NCBI RefSeq assembly: GCF_001677955.1
Contig: NZ_LELA01000012.1
Location: 1 to 64,000, forward strand
DNA from: Chryseobacterium sp. BGARF1
GTDB taxonomy: Bacteria > Bacteroidota > Bacteroidia > Flavobacteriales > Weeksellaceae
Length of the DNA stretch: 64,000 nt
Direction: 5' to 3'
The position numbers and the translations under genes were made by a program. Below are positions 1-9,161 of this stretch, in pieces (the first letter of the stretch is position 1; every line of letters starts with the position of its first letter). The notes under the pieces are model-generated. The model saw nothing but the letters and a program-made list of their open reading frames with translations. It had not been told where the DNA came from and searched no databases.

Positions 1-1929
1 ACCGCCACCACCGCCGGAAAAACCGCCGCCACCAGATCCGGAACCAGAACTGCTTCCTGAACTTGAAGGTTGTGTCGCTGAAGACTGTATAGAATTGGTT
101 AAACTTGAATTAAGCACACTTGCCATCGCAAAATGATTCATTGATGAGCCAACATACCAATTGCTTTGATATTCATAAGACATTTTTTTGAGCAGATCAT
201 CGAATTTCTTACCCCAAATTTCATCAACTCCTAAAACCATTGCAAAAGGCAACAGTTTTTCGAAAGACTGCGGCGTCATTTCCGGAGGATTGTGAAATTT
301 AAGCTGTTGATTTTCGGCAGCTCCCATGTACATTTTAAAGCCTTCAATTAAAGATTTCTTTCTCAGTTTTTCTTCTGAAGGACGTTTAATTAAAAACTGA
401 TAAATCACCAGAGACATGAATCCTAAGACAATAAAAATATAACAAATATTAAAATTGTTGTCGATTGTAAAATCGCTTCCTTTATAAATAAGCATTCCTA
501 AAAAAACAAAGGCAATGACAGGAAAAACCAAGAAAATCTTAAATAAACCAGGGAAAAATTTAAACAAAATAATTACAACCACAAAAGCTATCGTTAAAAC
601 TGCAAGAAGGAAAATTCCTAAAAACACTTTTTCAAATTCCGGGAAAATGGTAAAACTTATAAAAAGTCCGAGAAAATAAACTCCTAAGATCACTAAGATC
701 GGTAAGATCAATTTTTTAGAATTATTCCCTTCGTTTAGCATTTTATCATGTTGAAATTTTAGAGCTGATTGAAAGCTGCGAACCGTTTGCTCGATTTTAG
801 AATCGTATTTTCCGTCAAATTTTATACTGTCGGAAATATTAGAGAACAAACTGTTCATCAGATTAATTTCCTCTTTTGGCAAATTCTGATCTGCATTTTT
901 CAGCTTTTTTACCGTAAACTGTTTCGATTTAAACAAACCAAAAACTCCTGCATCTTCATTTTCAATAATCTGCACATATCCTTTTATAGCCAAATTGACC
1001 AAAGCAGCCGTGAGATATTTATTTTTAAAACTTTCATTATGAATATAACCTAAAGAAGCCGGTGACAAATCATCGGGCGAGTTGAATTGTGGATAAACCG
1101 TAGGCGTTTCAGGATCGACGCCATATTTTTTCCAGGTTGAATAATAATATAACAGCAGTCCTAAAAAGATGATAATTCCGGCAATCAGAATTCCGAATTT
1201 CTCAAGAAAAGTGGGCGGCGGTGGTGGAACCATAATTCCTTTTTTAAAACCAACGGCAATCGTCAAACCTTCACCAGAACCTAGATTTTTCGCACTCCAT
1301 TCAATTGAATGTTCTGAAAGCATTTTAGCAATACAATCCTGAGAAGTACTTCCATAAACGCCTTTATAACAAGAATTCTGAATAATTCCGGCTCCTTGCG
1401 GAAGATTTACTGTTGCTGAAATACTGTCAACGGGAAAATTCCATTCTGTTCCGTTGACGTTCCAATACAATTCGTCATACTTTTCAAAAAAACCGATTTG
1501 CTTTTCGGTGGTATATTTTATTTCGTAATTGTAATCTCCCGGAGATAAGATGACATCTTTGTTTCCGACATATACTTTAAGGAAACCATCTTCAATTTCT
1601 TCGTGAAAATCTTCATCAACCCCATCTTTCTTTACAGAAATAATATTGTATTTTACTTTCTGAGTCTGGCTATTGAGATTTCTCACTACAGGAAGAGTGC
1701 GAAAAATCCCCCGTTTAATTTCTTGACCGAGACTGTGAACTTTTATTTTCTCTGTAATGCTCAGTTTAGAATTTTTGTCAACATCTATATCTGCATGAAA
1801 ATTGACAATTCGTTCGGAGCCACTAACGAAACCGCTCGACTCTTCACCAACAGCTACCGCTCCTTCAGCTTCCTGAGCAAAGCCTAGACAAAAGAAGATA
1901 AGAAAAAGAAATGCGAAAATATTTTTCAT
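1..1929 (-). CDS. DUF2207 family membrane protein (3' end beyond window)
   Basis: The reading frame opens at an ATG (1929) and runs off the left edge. It starts with a signal peptide (MKNIFAFLFLIFFCLGFAQ). An extracytoplasmic DUF2207 region follows, then a membrane segment near residues 245-265 after a proline stretch (MVPPPPPTFLEKF), a cytoplasmic region, and further membrane segments. The last residues in view are Ser/Gly-rich and end in a poly-Gly tract, as in many DUF2207 proteins. LemA lies directly upstream with a 3-bp gap, which is the common pairing for this family. The molecular function is unknown; an envelope role is inferred from topology and partner. The C-terminus cannot be assessed. 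Confidence 0.85.
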   Translation of the reverse strand, partial: MKNIFAFLFLIFFCLGFAQEAEGAVAVGEESSGFVSGSERIVNFHADIDVDKNSKLSITEKIKVHSLGQEIKRGIFRTLPVVRNLNSQTQKVKYNIISVKKDGVDEDFHEEIEDGFLKVYVGNKDVILSPGDYNYEIKYTTEKQIGFFEKYDELYWNVNGTEWNFPVDSISATVNLPQGAGIIQNSCYKGVYGSTSQDCIAKMLSEHSIEWSAKNLGSGEGLTIAVGFKKGIMVPPPPPTFLEKFGILIAGIIIFLGLLLYYYSTWKKYGVDPETPTVYPQFNSPDDLSPASLGYIHNESFKNKYLTAALVNLAIKGYVQIIENEDAGVFGLFKSKQFTVKKLKNADQNLPKEEINLMNSLFSNISDSIKFDGKYDSKIEQTVRSFQSALKFQHDKMLNEGNNSKKLILPILVILGVYFLGLFISFTIFPEFEKVFLGIFLLAVLTIAFVVVIILFKFFPGLFKIFLVFPVIAFVFLGMLIYKGSDFTIDNNFNICYIFIVLGFMSLVIYQFLIKRPSEEKLRKKSLIEGFKMYMGAAENQQLKFHNPPEMTPQSFEKLLPFAMVLGVDEIWGKKFDDLLKKMSYEYQSNWYVGSSMNHFAMASVLNSSLTNSIQSSATQPSSSGSSSGSGSGGGGFSGGGGG

Positions 1930-1932
1930 TCC

Positions 1933-2484
1933 TTAGAATTTTACTGAGGGAACTTCTCTGTCGGCAATATTTTCAAGCTCGAAGAATTTAGACTTCTCAA
2001 ACTTATACATATTGGCGATAATATTGCTTGGGAAAGACTCTACCAAAGTATTGTTTTCTCTTACCGTTCCGTTGTAATATCTTCTGGATTTTTCTATATC
2101 GTTTTCGATTGAACTCAACTCAGCTTGCAGTTGCTGGAAGTTTGCATTGGCCTTTAAATCGGGATATTGCTCTGCGACAGCAAATAAATTCATCATTGCC
2201 TGGTTCAGATTTTTTTCTGCTGCTTCTTTAGCTTCCACAGAATCTGCTCCCACAGCCAAATTTCTTGCTTTGGTAACATTTTCAAGAGTTTCACGTTCGT
2301 GAGTAGCGTAACCTTTTACCGTTTCAACCAAATTTGGAATCAAATCGTGACGTTTTTTAAGCATCACATCAATACTGCTCCAAGCTTCCTGAACGAGATT
2401 TCTCAATTTTACGAGGCGATTGTAAATAGATACTCCGTACAATAAGGCAATAACCAAAACACCACCAATAATAAGTGCAATCAT
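1933..2484 (-). CDS. lemA: LemA family protein
   Basis: 183 aa with an N-terminal membrane anchor (about residues 2-20) followed by a long helical domain. LemA signatures are visible: RLVKLRNLVQEAWSSIDVML, KKRHDLIPNLVETVKGYA and RRYYNGTVRENN. The length is normal for the family. It is probably anchored in the inner membrane with the helical domain outside, and its biochemical role is not known. It is the first gene of a two-gene unit with the DUF2207 protein downstream (3-bp gap), suggesting the two work together. Confidence 0.93.
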   Translation of the reverse strand: MIALIIGGVLVIALLYGVSIYNRLVKLRNLVQEAWSSIDVMLKKRHDLIPNLVETVKGYATHERETLENVTKARNLAVGADSVEAKEAAEKNLNQAMMNLFAVAEQYPDLKANANFQQLQAELSSIENDIEKSRRYYNGTVRENNTLVESFPSNIIANMYKFEKSKFFELENIADREVPSVKF

Positions 2485-2904
2485 AATTTTGTAATTTAAT
2501 TTAGATTAAAAATAATCTTTTTCTTGGAGAATTGAATAAAAATTTGAATTTCATCAATAATTCAATTTGATTATTTATTATCTGTTACAGTGCTTGATTT
2601 TAACGCAAAGTTTACAAAGTTTTATTAACAATTTTCTGTTTTTAAGTTCGCAAAGGCGTTTCACTCAGCAAAGAACACAAAGGGTTTTCAACTACACAGA
2701 TTTCTGAAAATCAACTAATTGATTTATATATATATCCTTTAAGGCTTCGACTCCGCTCAGCCTGACAATGCTTAAATGTTACTATTTAATTAGAGATTCT
2801 TTAGGTCATAACTTCCTAAATAAAATCACATGTTTCAACATAAAATCCAATAAAAAAAGCGCTCAATAAATTGAACGCTCCTCAAACTATATGGACGTAC
2901 AGCT
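2485..2904. other. Gene-free interval with repeat words and a terminator
   Basis: No convincing gene is seen. The interval carries fragments that recur elsewhere in the window: an AACGCAAAG word near 2601 as in the elements at 53.1 and 54.9 kb, and a GC-richer segment (CTTCGACTCCGCTCAGCC) near 2745-2762 resembling dispersed intergenic repeats of Chryseobacterium. It ends in a terminator for the gene at 2905. Confidence 0.6.
2852..2879 (-). terminator. Rho-independent terminator of the NIL-domain gene
   Basis: Arms AGCGCTCAAT (2858-2867) and ATTGAACGCT (2870-2879) pair with one mismatch. On the minus strand the hairpin is followed by a T run (plus-strand A run 2852-2857). It lies just downstream of the gene ending at 2905. 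Confidence 0.8.
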
Positions 2905-3210
2905 TTATGAATACTTTCTGCAGGTATATTCGACAGTGGTATTCAAGAGTTTATTATGATTAAGGAAAAATTCTAATTCCTGAGATTCTTCATCTGTTGC
3001 ATTGATGTATAATTGAAATGAGCCAAAATTGTTTCCGTTCATATACTCCACATTTGCGCTTAATACTTTGTAACAAATTCCCATCTGCTGATAAATAGCA
3101 TTTAAAAGATGATCGAATTTCATTTTCCCGTTCAGTTCAACTTCAAGGATCAGTTCTTTTCTGATAAGGTTTACATTTTTTGGCAAAGCCTGCACATTGG
3201 CTGTAATCAT
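2905..3210 (-). CDS. Stand-alone NIL-domain protein
   Basis: 101 aa. Residues about 18-97 match the NIL-domain pattern known from the C-terminus of MetN methionine transporter ATPases: a first strand (KELILEVELNG), then YKVLSANVEYMNGNNFGSFQLYI, then a helix and LLNTTVEY. No ATPase domain is present, so this is a free-standing ligand-binding ACT-like domain. By analogy it may bind methionine or a related amino acid, but that is inference. It is monocistronic, has its own promoter with a long palindrome over the -33 element, and its own terminator. It could instead be a remnant of a transporter gene, though the intact regulation argues against that. Confidence 0.7.
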   Translation of the reverse strand: MITANVQALPKNVNLIRKELILEVELNGKMKFDHLLNAIYQQMGICYKVLSANVEYMNGNNFGSFQLYINATDEESQELEFFLNHNKLLNTTVEYTCRKYS

Positions 3211-3283
3211 AACTAAAACATTTTTGATTAAATAATACTTGTTGAATTACATATTTTTAAATATTTTCTCATTAATTCTTTCA

Positions 3284-3330
3284 CAAAAGTATAAAAAAAT
3301 ATTAGTCCACCAAATTAGTAGACTAATATT
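3284..3330 (-). promoter_or_regulatory. Promoter with overlapping 33-bp palindromic operator
   Basis: On the minus strand a -7 element TACTTTTG (plus 3284-3291) lies 19 bp from a -33 TTG (plus 3311-3313). The -33 sits in the centre of a palindrome spanning 3298-3330: outer arms AATATTAGTC and GACTAATATT pair perfectly, and the inner part pairs with two mismatches around 3314. The placement suggests a dimeric repressor controls the NIL-domain gene. Confidence 0.7.
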
Positions 3331-3390
3331 TTTTAATTTTAACATAAAAAAAGAGAAGCCTTTCGGTTTCTCCCATTTTTATAAGGCTCA

Positions 3391-3474
3391 AATGATCACA
3401 AAAGCCACGAATGCACGAATATAATTCAATCTAGTTAAAATTAAATTCGTGTATTCATGGCAAAAAAGATCATT
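3391..3474. repeat. Long imperfect palindrome (intergenic hairpin element)
   Basis: Outer arms AATGATC (3391-3397) and GATCATT (3468-3474) enclose a second pair, GCCACGAATGCACGAAT and ATTCGTGTATTCATGGC, around a short AT-rich loop. It overlaps the last bases of the gene ending at 3473 and may act as a transcription end. Confidence 0.7.
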
Positions 3475-4126
3475 ATAATTCTTTTATTCTTTCAATTTTA
3501 TCTGAAGCAGCCAAACCATTTGGGTTACAGCCCGGTTCTCCTTCCGGAACTTTTAGATCTTTTTTAGTATAAAACTCTTCCCAGAACACATTTGTTTTTC
3601 CTGTTTTAGGATCAACGAAAGTCATTGGTTCTAATTTGAAGATCTTATCTTTTCTAAATGCTCGTTCGATATAATCTGAACAGTAATAGGAATTTTCATC
3701 TAAAATATAGTTGAAATTGTAAGGTTTTCCCAACATAGAATTTGCCTTTTCAATTGCATCAGGAATATTTTTCTGATACTGGGGCTTTAATCTGTAAGCA
3801 ACAACTTTTTGTCCGTCATTCGCCTGATCTTTTAGAAAATCCTTCAGATCCTGTTTTTGAGAACCTCCTTTTGGGGCCGCATGAAGAACAAAAGTTCCGC
3901 TTTTATCTTTCTGCAAAATTCCGATATGATCAAACGAAGCATTTTTCTGTTTTTGGGTCACATTATTGATCGCTCCCGACAAACCGCTTTCTTTTGCCGT
4001 AACAAACAACAGATCTCCATTTTTCAAACCTAAGGTCTGAGAATTTTTACAACTTACAACAAAAAGTAAAATTGAAAAGAAGAGAGCTAAGTTTAATAGA
4101 GATTTATTTTTTAAGATTGCTTTCAT
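3473..4126 (-). CDS. YiiX-like permuted papain/NlpC-P60 lipoprotein
   Basis: 217 aa from the ATG at 4126, chosen because it gives a clean lipoprotein signal (MKAILKNKSLL, lipobox LFVVSC, Cys26). An in-frame start at 4144 would only add residues ahead of it. The mature part has the YiiX/YebB layout: GDLLFVTA near the N-terminus, catalytic His in FDHIGI, and catalytic Cys in YYCSDYIERAF, the circularly permuted order of this family. The expected role is an envelope cysteine hydrolase on an amide or lipid bond; the substrate is unknown. The start overlaps the end of the upstream DUF1801 gene by 23 bp, so the two are likely co-transcribed. Confidence 0.85.
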   Translation of the reverse strand: MKAILKNKSLLNLALFFSILLFVVSCKNSQTLGLKNGDLLFVTAKESGLSGAINNVTQKQKNASFDHIGILQKDKSGTFVLHAAPKGGSQKQDLKDFLKDQANDGQKVVAYRLKPQYQKNIPDAIEKANSMLGKPYNFNYILDENSYYCSDYIERAFRKDKIFKLEPMTFVDPKTGKTNVFWEEFYTKKDLKVPEGEPGCNPNGLAASDKIERIKEL

Positions 4127-4559
4127 AAATATTGATCCATTCATCTACAGTCATTTTTTTACTCAGTTCGGCAATTAATTCAAAAGGAATTTCATCCATT
4201 TTTTTGAAACGGATACAAGATTTTCCCATATCCAGTTTTCTTTTTGAATGTTTCGGGAATTCGGTTACAAACCAGTCTAAAAGCTCAGGTTTTGCATACA
4301 TTCCCATGTGATACAAAGCGATAAAATTTTTCTGAGAAGCAAGACTCATAAAAGGAAGCGCCGAACCTGGTGTACAATAATAGCCTGCAGGAAAAGTTTC
4401 TAAAGGAACATTCCATCCTACCATTCCGTAACTAACCCCTTTCTCAAAACCTTGTGGTAAATTATCGTTGACCGTATCAAACATTTTTTTGAAAACATCC
4501 TGTCTTTCTTCAGGAATTTTTGAGATATAATCTTCTACTGATGTCGATGGAATTTGCAT
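4104..4559 (-). CDS. DUF1801 domain-containing protein
   Basis: 151 aa from ATG 4559; an upstream TTG in the same frame is not favoured. The sequence fits the DUF1801 (YdhG-like) fold: N-terminal helix SVEDYISKIPEERQDVFKKM, then GVSYGMVGWNVP, FIALYHMGMY, and the C-terminal KSCIRFKKMDEIP with a helix ending WINIYESNLKK. Proteins of this family are small and cytosolic, with no settled function. The 3' end overlaps the lipoprotein gene. Nothing suggests transfer. Confidence 0.8.
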   Translation of the reverse strand: MQIPSTSVEDYISKIPEERQDVFKKMFDTVNDNLPQGFEKGVSYGMVGWNVPLETFPAGYYCTPGSALPFMSLASQKNFIALYHMGMYAKPELLDWFVTEFPKHSKRKLDMGKSCIRFKKMDEIPFELIAELSKKMTVDEWINIYESNLKK

Positions 4560-4621
4560 TGTTTCAATTTTTAACAAATTTAAAATAAAAGGCTTTATTA
4601 AATTACAATCTTACAAAAAAA

Positions 4622-4656
4622 TAAAAACAGCCTTACATAAATGCAAGGCTGTTAAA
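4622..4656 (-). terminator. Terminator of the GEVED/T9SS cargo gene
   Basis: Arms beginning AACAGCCTT (4626) and ending AAGGCTGTT (4653) pair almost perfectly over 12 bp. On the minus strand the stem is followed by a T-rich run. It lies just past the stop of the gene at 4678-7158. Confidence 0.85.
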
Positions 4657-4677
4657 AAAAAATAATTCAAAAATAAT

Positions 4678-7158
4678 TTACTTTTTAATGGCTTTCACAG
4701 TAGCCTGAGAACCATCTTTAAAATATGTTGTAATCAAATACAGCCCTGATCTTAATGAGCCTAAACTGATTTCTTTTGAAGGACCTTCAATAGTTTTCAC
4801 TACTCTTCCCGCTAAGTCGAATACTTTTACTGTTTTCAAATCTTTAGTTTCAGAAAGATATACGACATCGTTGAATGGGTTTGGATAAACAGATATTTCT
4901 TTATTCTTTGTTGCAAGATCTGAAGTTCCTAATGCATCTGTAACTTGAAGTTTAAAATCAAGATACTCTCCTCTAGTAGTTGGCCCACAAGCGTTAGAAG
5001 GTGCCGTTGCATTGTAATCACACATTACTCTCATTCTGTAATTTCCTAGAGCCGTTCCTGCCGGAATAGCAATTGACGCAGTAGAAGGTGTAGTTGTTTC
5101 ATATGTACTTGTAACATACATTCTTTCAGTAGAACTGAATACTAGATCATTATTCCAATCAACCCAAACTGCCATTCCACAAGTTGGGCCACCTGCTGTC
5201 ATAGAAATTGAAGTTGTACTTCCTGCAACATTTGCAATTGTATTGGTAGTTGCAGATAAATTTCTATACCCATTCGTTCCGGTAGCTGCAGTTGCAGAAG
5301 AATATGCCATATTTGTAATTGCTCCTGTTGAAGTAAATGCAGATATCCAAGAATTTTGGTTAGAAGAAGATGGTAAACAATATCCAGTGAAAGCATTAAC
5401 CGACCCTACCCAAATACTTTGATCTGTAGCCGAACAATGAGATCTTACCCAGAAATAATAAACCGTTTCAGAAGCCAATCCCGGAACCGTAACTGTAGTT
5501 GTAGAAGAAGTTACAGAGTTGGTAGCATTCAAAACAGTACTTGTAGTAGGAGCTGTATTGGTTGTACTATAATAGATATCATAATTATTTACAGGAACCG
5601 TTGCGCTATCTGTCCAGGACAAGTTTACCGAAGTCATATTTTGTCCTGTAACCGCCAATGAAACTGGTTCTACACAAGATGGAATAGCTTCCACAGTAAT
5701 ATCATCAAGATAAATTGTTCTGTAAGTTCCTCCTAAATTATGTCTGATAGCTAAATAAGAGCCTCCTCCCGATGGAATATTAACAGTATACTGAGCGTAA
5801 TTTGCAGTAATCGTTGTGGTATTGAAAGAAACAAATGTAGAAGGATCAGAAGGGTTCGTTAAAGTACCTACCTGTAAAGTATAGTTTGCACTACCTTTTG
5901 CATAAAATTTCACTCTCTTGGTTCCATCAGATAATGCAATCGTTTGAGGCGACACTAACATTTGATTTCCTGTACTTGCCGAAGTATTAGAAAGAGAATA
6001 ACTGTTTGATGGTGAATTTGAATTACCGCTGGTAACATATCCGTATCCGGCAAATCCACTTGTTTCTAAATAAGACCAACAATTTGGTGCATTGGTATTC
6101 GAACTAGACCCAGTTGATGTGGTATCAAAATTTTCAGAATAAGGTACTGTAAATGTAGAACAAGGAGTTGTAAATGTTGTACCGTAAGACCATTCTCCCA
6201 CATTACCACTACAGTTTGATCTTATCCAAACATGATATTTGCTATTAGAAGTGATTCCAGTTGTGATATTTGTAGCAACTCCGGTAACTCCAGATACCGT
6301 AGGTGTAGTAGCGCTATTGGGAGCAACTGTAGAAGTAGTATAATAGATACTGTAGCTTGTAGGTACCGTTGCAGGAGCCGTCCAACTTAGAGTAGCAGAG
6401 TTTGCTGTAACCGTAGGAGCTGTAACCGCAGTAGGCGCCAAACAAGTTGTATACCTATTTGCTGAAACTCCGAAAATGTTAACAAAACCGGTACCTGAAG
6501 TCTTACTAAAAGTAATGCTCTGTACAGTTTTAGACTGATTCGCAGAAGATATCGTTAAAGGGATCTGATAAATTCTAGGATTTGTACCTCCTCCATCTTC
6601 CAATGCATTAGTGGTAATTTTTATTCTCCCAATTCCCTGTATTGCAAAATTTGCCTGATCGTACCAGTCACCGACTGATAAACTTGTAAATGTTTCGCTT
6701 GTTCCGTCTGAAAAATTAACAACGGCACTCACAACACCCGATCCACTTCCGCCAGTTGCTAAGAAAAATAAATTAAATGCTGCGGTTGGTGTAGCAAAAG
6801 TTAATGTTCCAGAATCAGCAACAGCATTCAGTTTTAAAGCATTATTACTGCTGTAGGAAGCCAATTGATAAGTTAATCCCGGCGTAGTACCGACAACAGT
6901 CATAAATTGCCCAGATACAGGAAGTCCATAACCGAGAACGGGGCTTGTTGCAGTAGCCTGAAAATCTTTTGCTACATAAGCATAGTCTACTGCATCTACA
7001 GAAGCAGTGGTGCTTACAGAAGCATTTCCTACTCCATTCGCAATTACATCTTTAGTAAATCCAGTGACAGCAACAGGGTGATAGTATTGGGCAAATACCA
7101 TTGGCGCATAGAACAGCGCACAAAGATTCACCAATCCAAAGAGTCTTTTTCCTTTCAT
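4678..7158 (-). CDS. Secreted multidomain T9SS cargo: FnIII, choice-of-anchor J, FnIII, GEVED, type A sorting domain
   Basis: 826 aa. The signal peptide ends near residue 23 (APMVFAQ). A beta-rich N-terminal region runs to about 235. A fibronectin III domain follows (about 239-331), then a carbohydrate-binding-like region (about 335-492, starting YSENFD), a second FnIII domain (about 495-592), a GEVED domain (about 640-740, with AVWVDWNNDLVFSSTERM), and a C-terminal type A sorting domain (ISVYPNPFNDVVYL to the end). The protein should be exported by Sec, moved across the outer membrane by T9SS, and displayed or released. An adhesin or polymer-binding role is inferred; no catalytic motif is seen. 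It is monocistronic. Confidence 0.88.
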   Translation of the reverse strand: MKGKRLFGLVNLCALFYAPMVFAQYYHPVAVTGFTKDVIANGVGNASVSTTASVDAVDYAYVAKDFQATATSPVLGYGLPVSGQFMTVVGTTPGLTYQLASYSSNNALKLNAVADSGTLTFATPTAAFNLFFLATGGSGSGVVSAVVNFSDGTSETFTSLSVGDWYDQANFAIQGIGRIKITTNALEDGGGTNPRIYQIPLTISSANQSKTVQSITFSKTSGTGFVNIFGVSANRYTTCLAPTAVTAPTVTANSATLSWTAPATVPTSYSIYYTTSTVAPNSATTPTVSGVTGVATNITTGITSNSKYHVWIRSNCSGNVGEWSYGTTFTTPCSTFTVPYSENFDTTSTGSSSNTNAPNCWSYLETSGFAGYGYVTSGNSNSPSNSYSLSNTSASTGNQMLVSPQTIALSDGTKRVKFYAKGSANYTLQVGTLTNPSDPSTFVSFNTTTITANYAQYTVNIPSGGGSYLAIRHNLGGTYRTIYLDDITVEAIPSCVEPVSLAVTGQNMTSVNLSWTDSATVPVNNYDIYYSTTNTAPTTSTVLNATNSVTSSTTTVTVPGLASETVYYFWVRSHCSATDQSIWVGSVNAFTGYCLPSSSNQNSWISAFTSTGAITNMAYSSATAATGTNGYRNLSATTNTIANVAGSTTSISMTAGGPTCGMAVWVDWNNDLVFSSTERMYVTSTYETTTPSTASIAIPAGTALGNYRMRVMCDYNATAPSNACGPTTRGEYLDFKLQVTDALGTSDLATKNKEISVYPNPFNDVVYLSETKDLKTVKVFDLAGRVVKTIEGPSKEISLGSLRSGLYLITTYFKDGSQATVKAIKK

Positions 7159-7396
7159 AATTATTTTTTATTTAGTTCGGCGTAAAACTATGAATTAAAT
7201 CTAAAAACGCAACACTTATTTTGTGTTATTTTCAGTATATCAACAATATTAACATATTATAATTAAAACAAAAAGACTTATATCTTTTTTAATTGTGTAA
7301 TTTCCGAATTATTAACATCAAAAATACAATTACAATCCACCGCATAATATTGTCAATATCGATTCATATATTTTCTCATGAGCCGAAATATTTTGT

Positions 7397-7404
7397 TATT
7401 TTTG
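7397..7404 (+). promoter_or_regulatory. -7 promoter element of the aminotransferase gene
   Basis: TATTTTTG, an exact TAnnTTTG match, ends 20 bp before the ATG at 7424. No clear -33 TTG is seen at the usual spacing. Confidence 0.6.
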
Positions 7405-7423
7405 TGCATACAAATTTTAGATA

Positions 7424-8629
7424 ATGCCAAACATTTCAAACAGAGCACAACAGATGCCGGCTTCACCGGTAAGAAAACTGGTCCCTTTTGCCTTACAGGC
7501 TAAACAGAGAGGAACAAAAGTATATCACCTTAACATCGGACAACCGGATATCGAAACTCCTGAAACTGCTCTGAATGCTTTAAAAAACATTGATTTAAAA
7601 GTATTAGAATATGCTCTTTCAGAAGGAAATATTGAGTACAGAAAAGCATTAACAGAATATTATCATTCTTTAGATTTTACAGACCTTACTCCTGATAATT
7701 TCATTGTAACAAATGGTGGTTCTGAAGCTTTAAATTTTGCCATTTCTACTCTTTGTGATGATGGTGACGAAGTAATTATTCCAGAACCTTATTATGCAAA
7801 TTATAACGGATTTACAAGCACATTCAATGTGAATGTAGTTGCAATTCCTTCTTCTATTGATACTGGTTTTGCTCTTCCTCCGATTGAAGAATTTGAGAAG
7901 AAAATCACTGCAAAAACAAGAGCAATCGTAATCTGCAACCCTGGAAATCCTACTGGATATCTTTACACTCGTGAAGAACTTCAGAAATTAGCTGAAATTG
8001 CTTTAAAATATGACATCGTTGTTATTTCTGACGAAGTTTACAGAGAATATGTATATGACGGAAAGCAACAAGTTTCAATGCTTGCTTTTCCTGAATTGGC
8101 AGAAAACTGTATCATTATCGATTCTGAATCTAAGCGTTATTCGATGTGTGGTGTAAGAATCGGTTGTTTAATTACCCGTTCAAAAAAGATTCACGATGCT
8201 GCAATGCTTTTTGCACAGGCAAGATTAAGCCCAGTACTTTTGGGACAAATTGCTGCAACTGCCGCTCACCAGAATGACGGAGCGTACATCAGAGCCGTAA
8301 GAGAAGAATACACCCACAGAAGAAATGTTTTGGTAGATTTACTAAACGAAATTCCGGGAGTTATTTGCCCTAAACCAAAAGGAGCATTCTACTGTGTTGC
8401 TGAGCTTCCGGTAGATGATACTGAAAAATTCGCACAATGGCTTCTTGAAAAATATACTTTAAACAACGAAACGATTATGGTTGCGCCTGCAGGTGGATTC
8501 TACAGTAATCCTGAATTAGGAAAAAAACAGGTAAGAATTGCTTACGTTTTGAAGGAAGAAGATTTAAGAAAAAGTGCAGAGATTCTAAAACATGCACTTG
8601 TACAATACAAATTAGAGTTTAATCTTTAA
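7424..8629 (+). CDS. PLP-dependent aminotransferase, class I/II
   Basis: 401 aa, full length for fold-type I aminotransferases. Motifs in order: LNIGQPDIETP near the N-terminus, TNGGSEALNFA (cofactor phosphate loop), VICNPGNPTGYLYTREEL, VVISDEVYREYVYDG (Asp and Tyr that contact PLP), SESKRYSMCGVRIG with the Schiff-base Lys, and a C-terminal QVRIAY segment with the carboxylate-binding Arg. It probably transfers amino groups between an amino acid (aspartate or branched/aromatic) and 2-oxoglutarate; substrate preference cannot be read from sequence. It stands 11 bp ahead of a lipoprotein gene and has its own -7 element. Confidence 0.9.
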   Translation: MPNISNRAQQMPASPVRKLVPFALQAKQRGTKVYHLNIGQPDIETPETALNALKNIDLKVLEYALSEGNIEYRKALTEYYHSLDFTDLTPDNFIVTNGGSEALNFAISTLCDDGDEVIIPEPYYANYNGFTSTFNVNVVAIPSSIDTGFALPPIEEFEKKITAKTRAIVICNPGNPTGYLYTREELQKLAEIALKYDIVVISDEVYREYVYDGKQQVSMLAFPELAENCIIIDSESKRYSMCGVRIGCLITRSKKIHDAAMLFAQARLSPVLLGQIAATAAHQNDGAYIRAVREEYTHRRNVLVDLLNEIPGVICPKPKGAFYCVAELPVDDTEKFAQWLLEKYTLNNETIMVAPAGGFYSNPELGKKQVRIAYVLKEEDLRKSAEILKHALVQYKLEFNL

Positions 8630-8639
8630 TAATACAAAT

Positions 8640-9119
8640 ATGTCGGCAGTAAAAATAAGTGATTTGAAAATTTTCGTTTCAATGTTTTTACTGCTGATTT
8701 TTTTTTCATGTGGTGAAAAAGCTGCTGATAAAAAATCAGATTCTAAAACTGAAGAGGTCACATTTATTGGCTTATCGGAAATTGGTGGTCAGCTAGGCTT
8801 TTACAGAGTGATAAAAGTAACCAAAGACTCCATTCATTTCGAAACGGGAGCGACCTCAACCAAGAATCACAAAGAATGGCATTCCGCCATCAAACCGGAG
8901 ACCTGGAAAAGTATGATTTCTTCTTTTAAAATCAAAAATCTAGACAGCATTAAAAGTTCACCCAGCATTCAACCGATTGACGGGATTGACGAGAGCTTTC
9001 AAATCAAAACCAATAAGAAATCTCACGTTTACGTCAACGCACAAAACGATGTTCATTACAATCAGTTTGCTCGTTTCAAACAAGAGCTTTTAAAGATCAT
9101 TCCTCAGGAATATCAATAA
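8640..9119 (+). CDS. Putative lipoprotein, unknown function
   Basis: 159 aa. A hydrophobic N-terminal segment ends in the lipobox LIFFSC, so the mature protein should begin at Cys24 followed by a charged linker (GEKAADKKSDSKTEE). The rest is a small soluble domain with no motif I recognise. It begins 10 bp after the aminotransferase stop, so it is probably co-transcribed, and murB follows 42 bp later. A real gene is supported by the signal and by tight packing with its neighbours. Confidence 0.8.
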   Translation: MSAVKISDLKIFVSMFLLLIFFSCGEKAADKKSDSKTEEVTFIGLSEIGGQLGFYRVIKVTKDSIHFETGATSTKNHKEWHSAIKPETWKSMISSFKIKNLDSIKSSPSIQPIDGIDESFQIKTNKKSHVYVNAQNDVHYNQFARFKQELLKIIPQEYQ

Positions 9120-9161
9120 AATTTTATTTTTAAATTAATTCTAAAACATTTACTCAATCTA

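Noticed and set aside
769..1887. Plus-strand frames of 94 codons over the DUF2207 gene
   Set aside because: They lie antisense to a clear coding sequence and look like chance AT-rich frames.
4560..4577. Longer start of the DUF1801 gene
   Set aside because: The codon at 4577 is TTG and the family begins near the ATG at 4559.
5199..5661. Overlapping frames inside the GEVED/T9SS cargo gene
   Set aside because: They are shadows of a repetitive Ser/Thr/Ala-rich coding sequence with no family features.
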